This document shows positions 52,824 through 62,431 of a stretch of DNA of 64,000 bases, one piece after another. The notes beneath the pieces were generated by a model. The model had not been told where the DNA came from. It ran no database searches and saw only the letters and a program-made list of their open reading frames with translations. The stretch lies in contig CAVREG010000011.1 in NCBI GenBank assembly GCA_963720075.1, positions 62,001 through 126,000 on the forward strand, written 5' to 3'. How positions within the stretch are numbered: the first letter of the stretch is position 1; each line of letters begins with the position of its first letter. The translations under genes and the position numbers were made by a program. Source of the stretch: PALSA-188 sp963720075 (GTDB taxonomy: Bacteria; Acidobacteriota; Terriglobia; Terriglobales; Acidobacteriaceae).

Positions 52824-54206
52824 ATGCCAGATGCCTCCCCAGAAACTCGCGACAATGCGTCCGGCGAAATGCGAGTCGTCGCTGAGAACCTGTTTCGCCA
52901 CGCGCTTGTTGAAAGCAGCATTGATCGAGCCTTTCAACGAAATGTCAGCTGCGAGCGGGGAGTATTGCGGATTTGTGAGGATCTCTATGACTTGAATTCC
53001 TATGGCCGGGTGTTGGTGGTTTCCATCGGGAAAGCGGCACATTCAATGGTCGGGGCTCTCCAGGGTCAGGCGGGCGACAGGTTCGAGGGCATTATTGCGG
53101 GACCGGCAAGCGTGGGGCCGCAGGTTCGAGGTTTTCGGTACTTTCAAGGCGGACATCCTGCGCCCAACACAGAATCAATTCATGCCGCCAATGCGATCCT
53201 GAAATCTTTGGGATCACTCGATACTACGTCACTTGTGATTTACCTGCTTAGCGGCGGTGGATCTTCGATGATGGAAAAACCAATTGACGACGAAATCTCA
53301 ATTGAAGATTTGATTTCGACCTATCAGGTTCTCGTAAATTGCGGGGCTCCTATTGCGGAGATTAATGCTATTCGAAAGCACCTGTCCGCAGTGAAAGGTG
53401 GGCGTCTCGCACATGCCGCACATCCGGCCCAGCAGGTATCGCTGTTGGTCTCCGACGTTCCGGACAATACCCCAGACGCTTTGGCATCTGGTCCCACTAT
53501 GCCCGACACTACATCTGTCGAAGATTGCTACGCTGTCGCGGAAAAATACAGCCTGCTTAAACAATTTCCGGCGACGGTTCGCGAATTATTCGAGCGGCGT
53601 GCATTGGATGAAACTCCCAAGTCTGGCGATCCTGAATTCAATCGCTGCCGCTGGTGGACGGTTTTATCGGATGCCACGTTAATCGAAGACGTTAAGGCGG
53701 AGGCCGAACGGCTCGGCTTTCACGCGGAGATTGATAACACATGCGACGACTGGGATTACCTTCGCGCTAGCGAATACCTGCTGACTCGTCTGCGCGATTT
53801 GAGGAAAACATGCGGCGAGATTTGTTTGATCAGCGGCGGAGAAGTTACCGTCAAGGTAGCCAATGGCGGCATTGGGGGCCGGAATCAGCAGTTTGCGCTT
53901 TCCTGCGCTGCGAAGATCGACGGAGAAAACGTCACAATCTTGAGTGCCGGTACTGACGGTATTGACGGTAATAGTCCGGCCGCAGGGGCCATCGTGGATG
54001 GAGGTACTGTGGAACGAGGCAAGAATTGCGGCCTCGATGTGAACTCTTATTTAAGCACCTTCGACGCTTATACATTCTTCAATCGAACCGGGGACGCGAT
54101 TGTGACCGGCCCAACGGGAAATAATCTGCGGGACCTACGAATTCTGCTGGCTGTTGAGCGGCCGATTCGAAGCACAATAAGGAAGGCAGCCCGCAGCGTC
54201 TTTTGA
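52824..54206 (+). CDS. Glycerate 2-kinase (DUF4147/MOFRL type)
   Basis: 460 residues from ATG 52824. LVVSIGKAAHSMVGA, GGHPAPNTES, LSGGGSSMMEKP and the MOFRL segment SAGTDGIDGNSPAAGAIVDG are characteristic. It phosphorylates D-glycerate to 2-phosphoglycerate. The D-2-hydroxyacid dehydrogenase at 42.5 kb could supply glycerate. An upstream ATG in the same frame lacks family features. Confidence 0.9.
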   Translation: MPDASPETRDNASGEMRVVAENLFRHALVESSIDRAFQRNVSCERGVLRICEDLYDLNSYGRVLVVSIGKAAHSMVGALQGQAGDRFEGIIAGPASVGPQVRGFRYFQGGHPAPNTESIHAANAILKSLGSLDTTSLVIYLLSGGGSSMMEKPIDDEISIEDLISTYQVLVNCGAPIAEINAIRKHLSAVKGGRLAHAAHPAQQVSLLVSDVPDNTPDALASGPTMPDTTSVEDCYAVAEKYSLLKQFPATVRELFERRALDETPKSGDPEFNRCRWWTVLSDATLIEDVKAEAERLGFHAEIDNTCDDWDYLRASEYLLTRLRDLRKTCGEICLISGGEVTVKVANGGIGGRNQQFALSCAAKIDGENVTILSAGTDGIDGNSPAAGAIVDGGTVERGKNCGLDVNSYLSTFDAYTFFNRTGDAIVTGPTGNNLRDLRILLAVERPIRSTIRKAARSVF

Positions 54207-54238
54207 CCGGATAGCAGACGCAGCAAGTTTGATTATCT

Positions 54239-56044
54239 TTAAGGATTTGGATTTCTGGCCAATGGCAGTGTCGCGGATATGACGGTGCCCTTGCCTGGCG
54301 ATCGAACCTCAAATTTGCCGCCCAACTGCCGGACGCGTTCCCGCATACCGCTCAGACCAACACCGGACGCGCCGCCCATCTCGATCTCCCAAATCTTATC
54401 TTTCGGTATGCCCTTTCCTTCGTCGGATACTTCCAGCATGACTTCGTGCAAAGACCGGATAACGCGCACCCTCGCAGTCGGACTTTCTGAGTGCCGATGA
54501 ACATTGGTAAGGGACTCCTGCACCAAACGGAAGAGTGCCGTCTCCAATTCGCTCGGCAGCCGTCCAAAATCTACGCCGAGTTCCAGATCAACTTTCATGT
54601 TGCTACGCTCGGCAAATTGTTCCAGGTACCACCGGACTCCTGAAGCCAGACCAACTTCGTCGAGCAGCGGCGGATGCAGCAAATGAGATATGGTCCGGAT
54701 TTCGCTTGATATCTGTTCTATCAGCCCCTTGTTCTGGTTGACCGCCCTGCGCGCCAGAGGACTGAGGCCTGGCTCCGCCGACACAACTGCAATGTTCATG
54801 CTGATGGCGGCCAGTAGTTGTCCTACGCTATCGTGCAGTTCGCGGGCAAGGCGCCGCTGCTCGTCGTCACGCAATCGAAGCAACCGGCCGGTAAGCTCAC
54901 GCAGGTTTGACTCAGCACGGTTGCGTTCGGCAATTTCTTCCTCCAATTCAGCTGTGCGTTCCCTTACTTGCTGTTCCAGATGTTCATGAGCTTTCGTAAG
55001 CGCCTCTTCGGAGCGTCTACGTTCGGTAACATCCCGGGAACTTGATAGAAGCTTCACAACGCGCCCTTCTCCGTCTCTAATCGGAGTAATCGTGACGTCC
55101 CACCATTTCGGCGTTCCCTTCAGGGTCGGGCAGTATCCGTGGAAAATTCCCATACCTCCGGCACTCGCCTTTTCTAGTGCTTTCAATACCGCCGAGCGGT
55201 CTGCGGACTGCCAGAACTCGACCCAATTGGCATCATTGCACTGTGAAAAGTCATCCACTTCCATGAGCTTCATCGCGACTGGGCTCATGTACTTAATGTG
55301 AAAGTCCAAATCCAGAACCTTAATGCAATCAGAACTGCTCTCGAGAATCCGGCGATTGAATTCCTCGCTCTCGCGCAATGTCTTTTCGGTCTCCCGGCGC
55401 TTTACAAGCTCGCTTTCGGCTTCGTGGCGGGCGCGCTTTTCCGAGTTCAAAAGTTGAATCATAGACAGCGCAGAAGTAGTGAATTCCGCGAGGCTTGTCA
55501 TGATTCTGACGTCTTCGGCATCGAAGCGGGTTTGCTCATCGTGCGATACGATCCATATAGTTCCCTCCGGATTGTCACCAGACAGGGGAACAACCAATGC
55601 CTCGACGATGGGAATCCCCACCGCCCCGAGGTACTGGAATCGGCGCTCAGGATAAGAGAACAATTGTGACGACTTGCGGTCGAGGGTAACGCCGCAGGGA
55701 CTGAACTCGCGCAAAGTGAAGCCGCCAACATGGCTCTTCAACACTCCTGCCAGGTTCGTCCAACGGAAGATCACATCGCCCGTGGGTGTGGTTTCCAGCA
55801 AGCTCAGGCCCGCAGTGCCCGCGTTGCAAAGCTCCACTGCCGCCTGCAACAGTGCATCCGGCAGTTGTTCCGGCGCATTGGCCATCACCGTTGCCAGCGT
55901 ACGCAAAGCCTTATTCTCGCTGGCGACCCGGGGAAGGCGTTCGGGCCTGGATGACAAGCTTTCCGTAATGAGAATATCGTTGAGGAGTGCTTGCGTTCCG
56001 GTCGGCACGTCGGGTGAAGTCTTCGTAAGAGGCTGCGTTGACAT
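54239..56044 (-). CDS. Orphan GAF-PAS sensor histidine kinase (HisKA_3)
   Basis: 601 residues. GAF at 45-195, coiled linker, PAS at 225-345 (SDCIKVLDLDFHIKYMSPVAM), coiled coil, then HisKA_3 with His404 in LARELHDSVGQLLAAIS, and an ATPase domain 500-596 (LTNVHRHS, DEGKGIPKD, GVGLSGMRERV). No membrane helices, so it senses internal signals. A NarL-type partner is expected but none is adjacent. Confidence 0.92.
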   Translation of the reverse strand: MSTQPLTKTSPDVPTGTQALLNDILITESLSSRPERLPRVASENKALRTLATVMANAPEQLPDALLQAAVELCNAGTAGLSLLETTPTGDVIFRWTNLAGVLKSHVGGFTLREFSPCGVTLDRKSSQLFSYPERRFQYLGAVGIPIVEALVVPLSGDNPEGTIWIVSHDEQTRFDAEDVRIMTSLAEFTTSALSMIQLLNSEKRARHEAESELVKRRETEKTLRESEEFNRRILESSSDCIKVLDLDFHIKYMSPVAMKLMEVDDFSQCNDANWVEFWQSADRSAVLKALEKASAGGMGIFHGYCPTLKGTPKWWDVTITPIRDGEGRVVKLLSSSRDVTERRRSEEALTKAHEHLEQQVRERTAELEEEIAERNRAESNLRELTGRLLRLRDDEQRRLARELHDSVGQLLAAISMNIAVVSAEPGLSPLARRAVNQNKGLIEQISSEIRTISHLLHPPLLDEVGLASGVRWYLEQFAERSNMKVDLELGVDFGRLPSELETALFRLVQESLTNVHRHSESPTARVRVIRSLHEVMLEVSDEGKGIPKDKIWEIEMGGASGVGLSGMRERVRQLGGKFEVRSPGKGTVISATLPLARNPNP

Positions 56045-56276
56045 AAGTTCCTTTATCCAGCTACAGCCGGGTACAGCATGAGAAACGGCCCAAATCCCGC
56101 CACTGGCGGGAAGGGGGGCTTACACCATCTTATAACCGGAGAGTTAACTCGTCGCATAAAAATCCGTTCACCCCAATGTTCGGCATCGAACACTAAAGAT
56201 ACCTGATTGATTAGACTTAAGCATTATGGTAAAACCCTACTGTTAATTTCGAAAGCGCCGTTTTACGGAGGATTCC

Positions 56277-56432
56277 ATGTCCGAGGGCGAAAAGAACGCG
56301 GAAACATTGGAGAAATTGTGCAGACAGGCTTCCCAGGAAATGGATTCGGGGAAACTAAACCTGCTTATCGAACAGATTGACCGTCTCCTTGACGAACAGC
56401 ATAGAGCTCAAAGGATTAGAAAAACCGCGTGA
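56277..56432 (+). CDS. Small alpha-helical hypothetical protein
   Basis: 51 residues, highly helical (EKLCRQASQEMDSGKLNLL, EQIDRLLDEQHRAQ). GGAGG (56267-56271) lies 5 bases before the ATG, so expression is likely. Too short for a family call. It sits between the divergent kinase gene and the convergent metallo-hydrolase. Confidence 0.55.
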   Translation: MSEGEKNAETLEKLCRQASQEMDSGKLNLLIEQIDRLLDEQHRAQRIRKTA

Positions 56433-56500
56433 CTTCTGCGATTCTCCGCAGCCTTATGCGCACAGGGGACCTGGAAAATTCAGTTCTGAGTCCCATCTGG

Positions 56501-57403
56501 CTACTCTCTAATCACCCGCGTAATCCCCTCTTCCAGCACCAGCACGCGATCTTCAATTCCCGCAGTTCGGGCTTCCACTCTCAAAAGCTCTAAAGGTTCT
56601 TCCATCGGCTCATGCGACAGACGAAACGTTCCATAATGCATGGGAACCATCCAATGTGCTTTTAGATCGAAAAAGGCGCGGACCGCATCCGCGGGGCTGG
56701 TGTGCACATTCCGGAATGAATCCGGGCTGTATGCGCCAATGGGAAGCAATGCCACTTCCGGCTTAAGTCGGTCGCCGATTTCGCGGAATCCAGAGAAATA
56801 AGCGGTATCACCAGCGTGATAAATGGAATGGCGGTTGCCTTGAATAACGTAACCCCCGTATCCTCGGAAAGAGTCCTTGAGAATTCGTGCGCCCCAGTGG
56901 CGGGAAGGAACGTGAGTGATGGTCAGATCGGACTCGCGATGACTGTGCCACCAGTTCAGCTCAATCACTTCCTTAAACCCAAGGTCTGCCACAAGATCAC
57001 GCACGTGGTGCGGGACCACTATGGTTGGGGCCTCGGCGCCACGCCTGCGAGCCTGGTGCACAAGCGCCCGTAGAGAAGGCCGATGCAGATGATCGAAGTG
57101 CGCATGAGTAACCAGAACAAGGCCAATTGGCGGTAGATCGCGGAGGCGAACTCCCGGCTGCCGCAGGCGCTTGAGCACGAACAGCCAGCGGGCGAAGTTG
57201 GGATCAATCACGACGTTTTGTCCGTCGATTTGTATAAAAAAGCTGGAGTGCCCGATAAAAGTAATTCCCAGATCGCCCGCGGAGACTAATTTTGGCAAGT
57301 GAGTTTGGCCGGTCCTCGGAGTCACCGCCGAGTGATGTACCAAACGTCCGAAATGGCCGGCACGCCTGCGGAGCGGTGAACGTTTTGGGGAAGTTTTTTG
57401 CAT
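56501..57403 (-). CDS. MBL-fold metallo-hydrolase (UlaG/NAPE-PLD-like)
   Basis: 300 residues. The zinc motif THAHFDHLH follows LVLVTH; further His in PSRHWGARI, Asp in HAGDTAYF and His in VPMHYGTF complete the binuclear site. The order fits the group of NAPE-PLD/UlaG-like hydrolases acting on phospho-esters or lactones. It may start slightly downstream of ATG 57403; the first 35 residues are basic. Confidence 0.88.
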   Translation of the reverse strand: MQKTSPKRSPLRRRAGHFGRLVHHSAVTPRTGQTHLPKLVSAGDLGITFIGHSSFFIQIDGQNVVIDPNFARWLFVLKRLRQPGVRLRDLPPIGLVLVTHAHFDHLHRPSLRALVHQARRRGAEAPTIVVPHHVRDLVADLGFKEVIELNWWHSHRESDLTITHVPSRHWGARILKDSFRGYGGYVIQGNRHSIYHAGDTAYFSGFREIGDRLKPEVALLPIGAYSPDSFRNVHTSPADAVRAFFDLKAHWMVPMHYGTFRLSHEPMEEPLELLRVEARTAGIEDRVLVLEEGITRVIRE

Positions 57404-57552
57404 TCTGAGATTGCGCGGATTGTTATCTTATTCCACTGATGTTACTTGCCGATTACTTGACCCCGCGCTGGTAGTCAGTTCTAATCTTTATTCTTCATTT
57501 TCGACAATCAAATTGATTCATCTTTACATTCGATGAGTCCGGGAGCCGAAGG

Positions 57553-58434
57553 ATGCGTGTTGCTTTTTTAGGTTTAGGAATCATGGGACGCTCAATGGCC
57601 TCTAATCTGGCCAAATCCGGTCATGAAGTCACCGTTTGGAACAGGACGCCGGGGAAACAGGTAGAAGGCGCGCACGTCGCCGAGTCACCCGCAGACGCGG
57701 CGCGCGGAGCCGAAGTCGTTTGGATGTGCGTGTCCGATACGAAAGCGGTGGAAAGTGTTTTGTTTGGCGAGCATGGAGTGGAAGAGTCACTGACCGAAGA
57801 CATGATCGTGGTGGATTCGAGCACGATTTCGCCTTCAGCAACGCGTAAGTTTGCCGAGCGAGTGCGAACCCGTGGAGTTCAATATGTTGACGCCCCCATG
57901 ACCGGCTCGAAAACAGGGGCGGAAAATGGGACGTTGATCTTTATTGTTGGCGGAGAAGAGGCTGCCATTGAGAGGCTAAAACCATGCTTTGCCGCCATGG
58001 GCAAGCAATTCTTTCGCATGGGAGAAGTTGGGAAGGGGCATGCCGCAAAGCTGGTCATGAACCTGCAAATCGCGGTCATCTACGAAGGATTTGTGGAGGC
58101 ATTGACGTTGGGAACTAAGCTGGGCGTGGATGCTGAGACTCTTTTGCCCCTGATCAATGCGTCCATGGTCAAGTCTGGCGTCGTGGAATACAAAGCGCCG
58201 TTTGTCCTGAAACGTGACTTTACCCCTAATTTTCCTATGCGCCTGATGCACAAAGACATCCGTCTCGCGCTCGACGCGGCGAAAGAGGCCAGGGTAAAGT
58301 TGCCAGCGTTGGAGGTCGTTGAGGAAGTTTATGACGTTGCGGTCGAAGACGGGTTGCAAGATGAAGATTTCGCCGCGACCATTACTTTGCTCGAAAAATG
58401 GGCGGGAATCCAAGTAAAGGGCCAGTCCGCGTAG
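57553..58434 (+). CDS. Beta-hydroxyacid dehydrogenase (3-HIBADH/GlxR family)
   Basis: 293 residues. NAD(P) site FLGLGIMGRSMASNL, DAPMTGSKTGAENGTL substrate loop and catalytic Lys in GKGHAAKLVMNL. It likely reduces a small aldehyde-acid such as tartronate semialdehyde or succinate semialdehyde with NADPH. It runs away from the metallo-hydrolase across 149 bases. Confidence 0.9.
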   Translation: MRVAFLGLGIMGRSMASNLAKSGHEVTVWNRTPGKQVEGAHVAESPADAARGAEVVWMCVSDTKAVESVLFGEHGVEESLTEDMIVVDSSTISPSATRKFAERVRTRGVQYVDAPMTGSKTGAENGTLIFIVGGEEAAIERLKPCFAAMGKQFFRMGEVGKGHAAKLVMNLQIAVIYEGFVEALTLGTKLGVDAETLLPLINASMVKSGVVEYKAPFVLKRDFTPNFPMRLMHKDIRLALDAAKEARVKLPALEVVEEVYDVAVEDGLQDEDFAATITLLEKWAGIQVKGQSA

Positions 58435-58483
58435 GGTCCTCGAGTTGCAACTTTCTAACTCGGACATCCGAAGATCCGGCGTT

Positions 58484-58535
58484 CTTCAGCCTGTCGAGAG
58501 CCCGCCCTGAGCGAGCGTAGCGAGTCGAAATGGGG
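58484..58535. repeat. Intergenic GAGCGAGCGTAGCGAGTCGAA repeat (two segments)
   Basis: CTTCAGCCTGTCGAGAGC and CTGAGCGAGCGTAGCGAGTC make a GC-rich element after the dehydrogenase gene, of the GCGAGCGTAGCGAG class I recall as widely dispersed in bacterial intergenic DNA. Confidence 0.45.
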
Positions 58536-58708
58536 ATCTCGCGTGCTGCGAAATCCTAATTGTGGCGTTCATTATTGTGCGCCACCAATCATCTAAGGTT
58601 ACTGCAGTAACTACCCCCGCCCTCCTCTATTACAGAACTATTACACCCGCCCGATAAGCTCCCTGCTAATTTAGTTAATAGACACCTACAAAGCAGGAAG
58701 GGCCGAAT

Positions 58709-59611
58709 ATGGAACTCGCAGCGTTGAATCGCAAGGCAGCCGGAGATAACGAGATCAATTGGGTCACTGCAACTTTTATGGCGCTGTTTCACATCGGCGC
58801 CGTTGCCGCTCTATTCTTTTTCACATGGAAGGCGTTGTTTGTTTCCATGTTCCTGTGGTGGGTTTCTGGGAGTCTGGGCATAGGGATGGGCTATCATCGC
58901 CTGCTGACGCATCGCGGCTATAAGACTCCGAAGTGGGTGGAGTACGTCCTCACAACATGTGCGACCCTCGCTCTCGAAGGTGGACCAATCTTCTGGGTCG
59001 CTACTCACCGTATTCACCATAAATATTCGGATCAAGACGGCGATCCGCACTCGCCGCGTGAAGGCAAGTGGTGGGCGCACATGGGCTGGATTCTTACCGG
59101 GAAGTCCATGCATCATGACACCACGACGCTTGCGAAGTATGTTCCTGACCTCGCCAAAGATAAGTTTCATGTCTGGATTACGAAATACCACTATGTTCCA
59201 ATGATCGTTCTTGGAGTAATCTTGCTGGCCATTGGAGGATTGCCATTCGTGATGTGGGGTATCTTCATGCGAACGGTTGTCGGCTTGCACGCCACGTGGC
59301 TGGTGAACTCCGCAACCCACACATGGGGAACACGCCGCTTCAAGACTCGCGACGACTCCACCAACAACTGGTGGGTCGCCATTCTCTCTTTCGGAGAAGG
59401 ATGGCACAACAATCATCACGCGCATCCTGTTTCCGCGCGTCATGGCTTGAAGTGGTATGAGGTTGACTTCAACTGGTATGGCATCTGGACGCTGAAGAAA
59501 TTGGGATTGGCGCGCCACGTATATCGCGTCAAACTGGACGAACTCGAACAGCGCAATCCAGAACTTCATCAGGTATCGTCCGCCCCGAAGCCGGAATTGA
59601 TTTCGGTGTAA
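58709..59611 (+). CDS. Membrane fatty-acid (acyl-CoA delta-9 type) desaturase
   Basis: 300 residues with four membrane helices and the three histidine boxes: HRLLTH (HX4H), HRIHH (HX2HH) and HNNHH (HX2HH). The di-iron enzyme introduces a cis double bond, probably at C9, in the inner membrane. AGGAAGGG at 58695-58702 supports ATG 58709. Electron donor not encoded here. Confidence 0.92.
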   Translation: MELAALNRKAAGDNEINWVTATFMALFHIGAVAALFFFTWKALFVSMFLWWVSGSLGIGMGYHRLLTHRGYKTPKWVEYVLTTCATLALEGGPIFWVATHRIHHKYSDQDGDPHSPREGKWWAHMGWILTGKSMHHDTTTLAKYVPDLAKDKFHVWITKYHYVPMIVLGVILLAIGGLPFVMWGIFMRTVVGLHATWLVNSATHTWGTRRFKTRDDSTNNWWVAILSFGEGWHNNHHAHPVSARHGLKWYEVDFNWYGIWTLKKLGLARHVYRVKLDELEQRNPELHQVSSAPKPELISV

Positions 59612-59641
59612 GGCTTTGTAGGGCCGGGCCCCGTCCGGTGT

Positions 59642-59661
59642 CGGCGCCTTCGGCCGTTTTT
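59642..59661 (+). terminator. Possible weak terminator after the desaturase
   Basis: CGGC and GCCG (59642-59645 and 59653-59656) around GCCTTCG, followed by TTTTT. The stem is only four pairs, so this is tentative. Confidence 0.3.
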
Positions 59662-59717
59662 GTGCCTACAATAGTCTCTAAGAACACATTGTCTCACCCA
59701 CGCGGTAGAATCCTGCC

Positions 59718-60611
59718 ATGCGCATTACCAGCCGGCGCCGGGCGATAATCTTTTTCCTCTCCTTTGGAGTATGTCTGGCTGCGGTCGCCGTTGCAGTCGG
59801 CTTCGGATGGATCATTCTCAACTGGCGCGAAGGGATTCGCGTCTTCCTCGGTATCATTTTCTTCGGCGCCATCGTTACTGGCCTCATCCTGAACACTATT
59901 TTTCTCGTACGCGAAATTCGGCGCAACGAACAACACGACAGTTTTATCAACGCGGTGACCCACGAGCTGAAAACCCCCATCGCTTCCATTCGGCTTTATC
60001 TGCAAACATTGGAACGGCGAGATGTAGGTGAAGCGCAGCGCCGCGATTTTTATCGCCTCATGCTCGACGATACAGACCGGCTCATGGGCACGGTTGATCA
60101 GGTACTCAAGGCAGGGACAGCGGTTGTTAAAAAATCGCATCGCGCTCCATTGGATTTCGGCCAATTAGTCCGAGATTGCGTAGAAGTGGCTCGAACCGGG
60201 CACCATCTTCAGCCTGAGGCGCTTCAAATGGAACAGGTGTCTGGTAACGTTCAAATCAATGGCGACTCAGAAGAGTTGCGTACCGCCGTTTCCAATGTTC
60301 TCGATAACGCAGTCAAGTATTCAGGGGAAAAAGTTGCGGTCACGGTGCGCGTCGAATTGCCTGATGAAAAGCATGTGAGATTGAGCGTGCGAGATCAGGG
60401 TGTTGGCGTCCCTTCCACCGAGCTCAAGCGAATCTTCAAACGCTTCTATCGAGTGCCGCACCGCTCCATCGCGCATGTGAAAGGTACCGGCCTGGGTTTA
60501 TTTATTGTCCGCACGATCGCGAAAAAGCACGGAGGGAAAGTCTATGCCCAGAGCGAGGGGGACGGCCGTGGGACCACGGTCATTCTGCAACTGCCGCGGA
60601 GCGCTGTATGA
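59718..60611 (+). CDS. Sensor histidine kinase with two N-terminal membrane helices
   Basis: 297 residues. Two helices (FFLSFGVCLAAVAVAVGFG and VFLGIIFFGAIVTGLIL) are joined by a very short loop, so there is no periplasmic sensor domain. HisKA has His82 in THELKTPIASI; the ATPase domain has DNAVKYS, DQGVGVP and GTGLGLFI. It is coupled to the response regulator by a four-base overlap. Signal may come from membrane state. Confidence 0.92.
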   Translation: MRITSRRRAIIFFLSFGVCLAAVAVAVGFGWIILNWREGIRVFLGIIFFGAIVTGLILNTIFLVREIRRNEQHDSFINAVTHELKTPIASIRLYLQTLERRDVGEAQRRDFYRLMLDDTDRLMGTVDQVLKAGTAVVKKSHRAPLDFGQLVRDCVEVARTGHHLQPEALQMEQVSGNVQINGDSEELRTAVSNVLDNAVKYSGEKVAVTVRVELPDEKHVRLSVRDQGVGVPSTELKRIFKRFYRVPHRSIAHVKGTGLGLFIVRTIAKKHGGKVYAQSEGDGRGTTVILQLPRSAV

Positions 60612-61450
60612 GCCGTGTCTTAATCGTGGAAGACGAGGCCCACCTCGCCAACGGACTCAAATTTAATCTTGAGGCCGAAGGGCATGCTGTGGAAGTGGTT
60701 GGCGACGGAGAGAGCGCATTAGAACTTCTTTTGGGCAAACCGGCGCAGGTAAAACAAAAGGACATAAAAACACAAGACTCAAATGCACAGCGCAATCAGC
60801 CAAATAACTTTGACGCAATGGTATTGGATGTCATGCTTCCCGGGAAAGACGGTTTCGCGGTGGCGTCGGAGTTGCGCGCAGCAAAGAATTATATTCCCGT
60901 GCTCATGCTCACCGCGCGGGGACGCCCCGAAGATGTGCTCAAAGGCTTTGCTTCCGGAGCCGACGATTATCTTCCCAAACCCTTTGAGTTGCCGATCCTG
61001 TTAGCGAGATTGCAGGGCCTTCTCCGGCGCCGCGAATGGATGGCCTCAATTCAGCAGGCGCCGGCAACGAGTACGAACGGCTTCGCAGAAGCTGAAGAAT
61101 TCCAGAAAACCCCGCCATACGAAGTCTTCTCGTTCAATGGACGAACCATTGACTTCGGAAAGCTGGAACTGCGCACGAATGGAACTACCATCCGCCTGAC
61201 CCTTATGGAAGCCGAATTACTTCGTCATCTCGTCCACAACAAAGGCCGCATTGTTTCTCGGAAATCGATCCTGGAAGAAGTATGGGACTTGCACGAGGAC
61301 ACGGATACGCGCGCGATTGATAATTTTGTCGTCAGGCTGCGGCGTTATATAGAAGAGGATCCGTCGAAGCCGCAGCATCTGCTAACTGTACGGGGAGTTG
61401 GATACAAATTTCTCGCTGCGCCGCTAGAGAAAATGGAAGACTCAAGCTGA
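60608..61450 (+). CDS. OmpR/PhoB-type response regulator
   Basis: 280 residues. Receiver with Asp74 in LDVMLPG, Lys in LPKPFE and a C-terminal winged helix (LTLMEAELLRHLV, RIVSRKSILEEVW, RGVGYKF). Residues 45-67 are an extra Lys/Gln/Asn-rich segment not found in normal receivers, encoded by A-rich DNA (about 60740-60808). It sits away from the active site, between alpha2 and beta3, so the protein may still work. Its 3' end overlaps the convergent GAF gene by 9 bases. Confidence 0.93.
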   Translation: MSRVLIVEDEAHLANGLKFNLEAEGHAVEVVGDGESALELLLGKPAQVKQKDIKTQDSNAQRNQPNNFDAMVLDVMLPGKDGFAVASELRAAKNYIPVLMLTARGRPEDVLKGFASGADDYLPKPFELPILLARLQGLLRRREWMASIQQAPATSTNGFAEAEEFQKTPPYEVFSFNGRTIDFGKLELRTNGTTIRLTLMEAELLRHLVHNKGRIVSRKSILEEVWDLHEDTDTRAIDNFVVRLRRYIEEDPSKPQHLLTVRGVGYKFLAAPLEKMEDSS

Positions 61451-62284
61451 TTCCCGTGCGGGATGAGCCTTCAAACCAGAAATCCGGGACAGGGCCGCTA
61501 CCATCATGCTCGATAGCAACTCCATGGTGGCGACATCGCGATGATCGAAAGCATTCGGCATTGCTGACAACACCTCAAAAACGCCGAGCGTGTTGCGGAA
61601 ATGTCGAAGAGGCGCCGCCAAGATTGACCGCACGCCGAGCCCGCGACAACTGGCGAGGTTCACGCGAGCATGCCGCTCAGCGTCATGGCAAAGCACTACT
61701 TCGCCGGTCCGGACACACTCGGCTGAAATCCCAGAATCGCTTTGCAGCCGAACCCCCAAATCGGGCGCGGTGCGGCCGGTGCGTGCCCGACAGACAATTT
61801 CATCGCCATGCCGTAATGCAATCGCCGCACCAGTTGCGCCGGTGAGGGATTGCGCGCGTTCCGCGATGACGTGGATCGCTGGCTCCAAATCCATTTCAGT
61901 TGTTTGCAGTTTTATATCTCGGCCATTCGCCTGAGAACTCCGGTGCATTTGCTTGAGATCAGACGAGGGACACGCGGAACGCGCATGATGCCGAGAAGGA
62001 GCTAGCGCGGCGAATGAAGGAGGGACGCGGCCCTCGACATGGGCCGGAACCGTGCGTAACAAATCCCGAACCAGCCGGTCCAACTCGGCATCCTCGATCA
62101 CATGAGCGACCCGCTGGCCCTGTAATGATCCGCCGAGCAATCGAGACAAGCTGAACAAACTTTGGCTTCCGCAGCACAAACATCGTGCGGTATTGTTTGC
62201 GCTTATCAATTCGCACTCGACGCAAAATACTGCCGTTCTTAGAGCGACAAAATGGATATCCTGCCCGGTTAACCGATCGGCCAT
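61442..62284 (-). CDS. Zinc-ribbon plus GAF-domain protein
   Basis: 280 residues. An N-terminal zinc-ribbon-like module has CVEC (Cys21, Cys24) and CLCC (Cys35, Cys38). A variable linker follows, then a GAF domain at about 130-275 (MDLEPAIHVIAERAQSLTGATGAAIAL, SDSGISAECVRTGE). It likely binds a small ligand or redox signal. Overlapping the response-regulator gene tail to tail, it may have a link with it, but that is inference. Confidence 0.75.
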   Translation of the reverse strand: MADRLTGQDIHFVALRTAVFCVECELISANNTARCLCCGSQSLFSLSRLLGGSLQGQRVAHVIEDAELDRLVRDLLRTVPAHVEGRVPPSFAALAPSRHHARSACPSSDLKQMHRSSQANGRDIKLQTTEMDLEPAIHVIAERAQSLTGATGAAIALRHGDEIVCRARTGRTAPDLGVRLQSDSGISAECVRTGEVVLCHDAERHARVNLASCRGLGVRSILAAPLRHFRNTLGVFEVLSAMPNAFDHRDVATMELLSSMMVAALSRISGLKAHPARESA

Positions 62285-62431
62285 TTCTGAGAGTGGGTCC
62301 TTTGGTTAGTAGAAGAGATATGAAAATAAATGCAGACCCCGGTCATCAGAAGTGTTAGTGCTGGTTCAGGCTGTGGATAACCTATGAAAGATAACCTAAG
62401 AAAAAGGAGCGCAGGGCGCGATTCTTGAATT

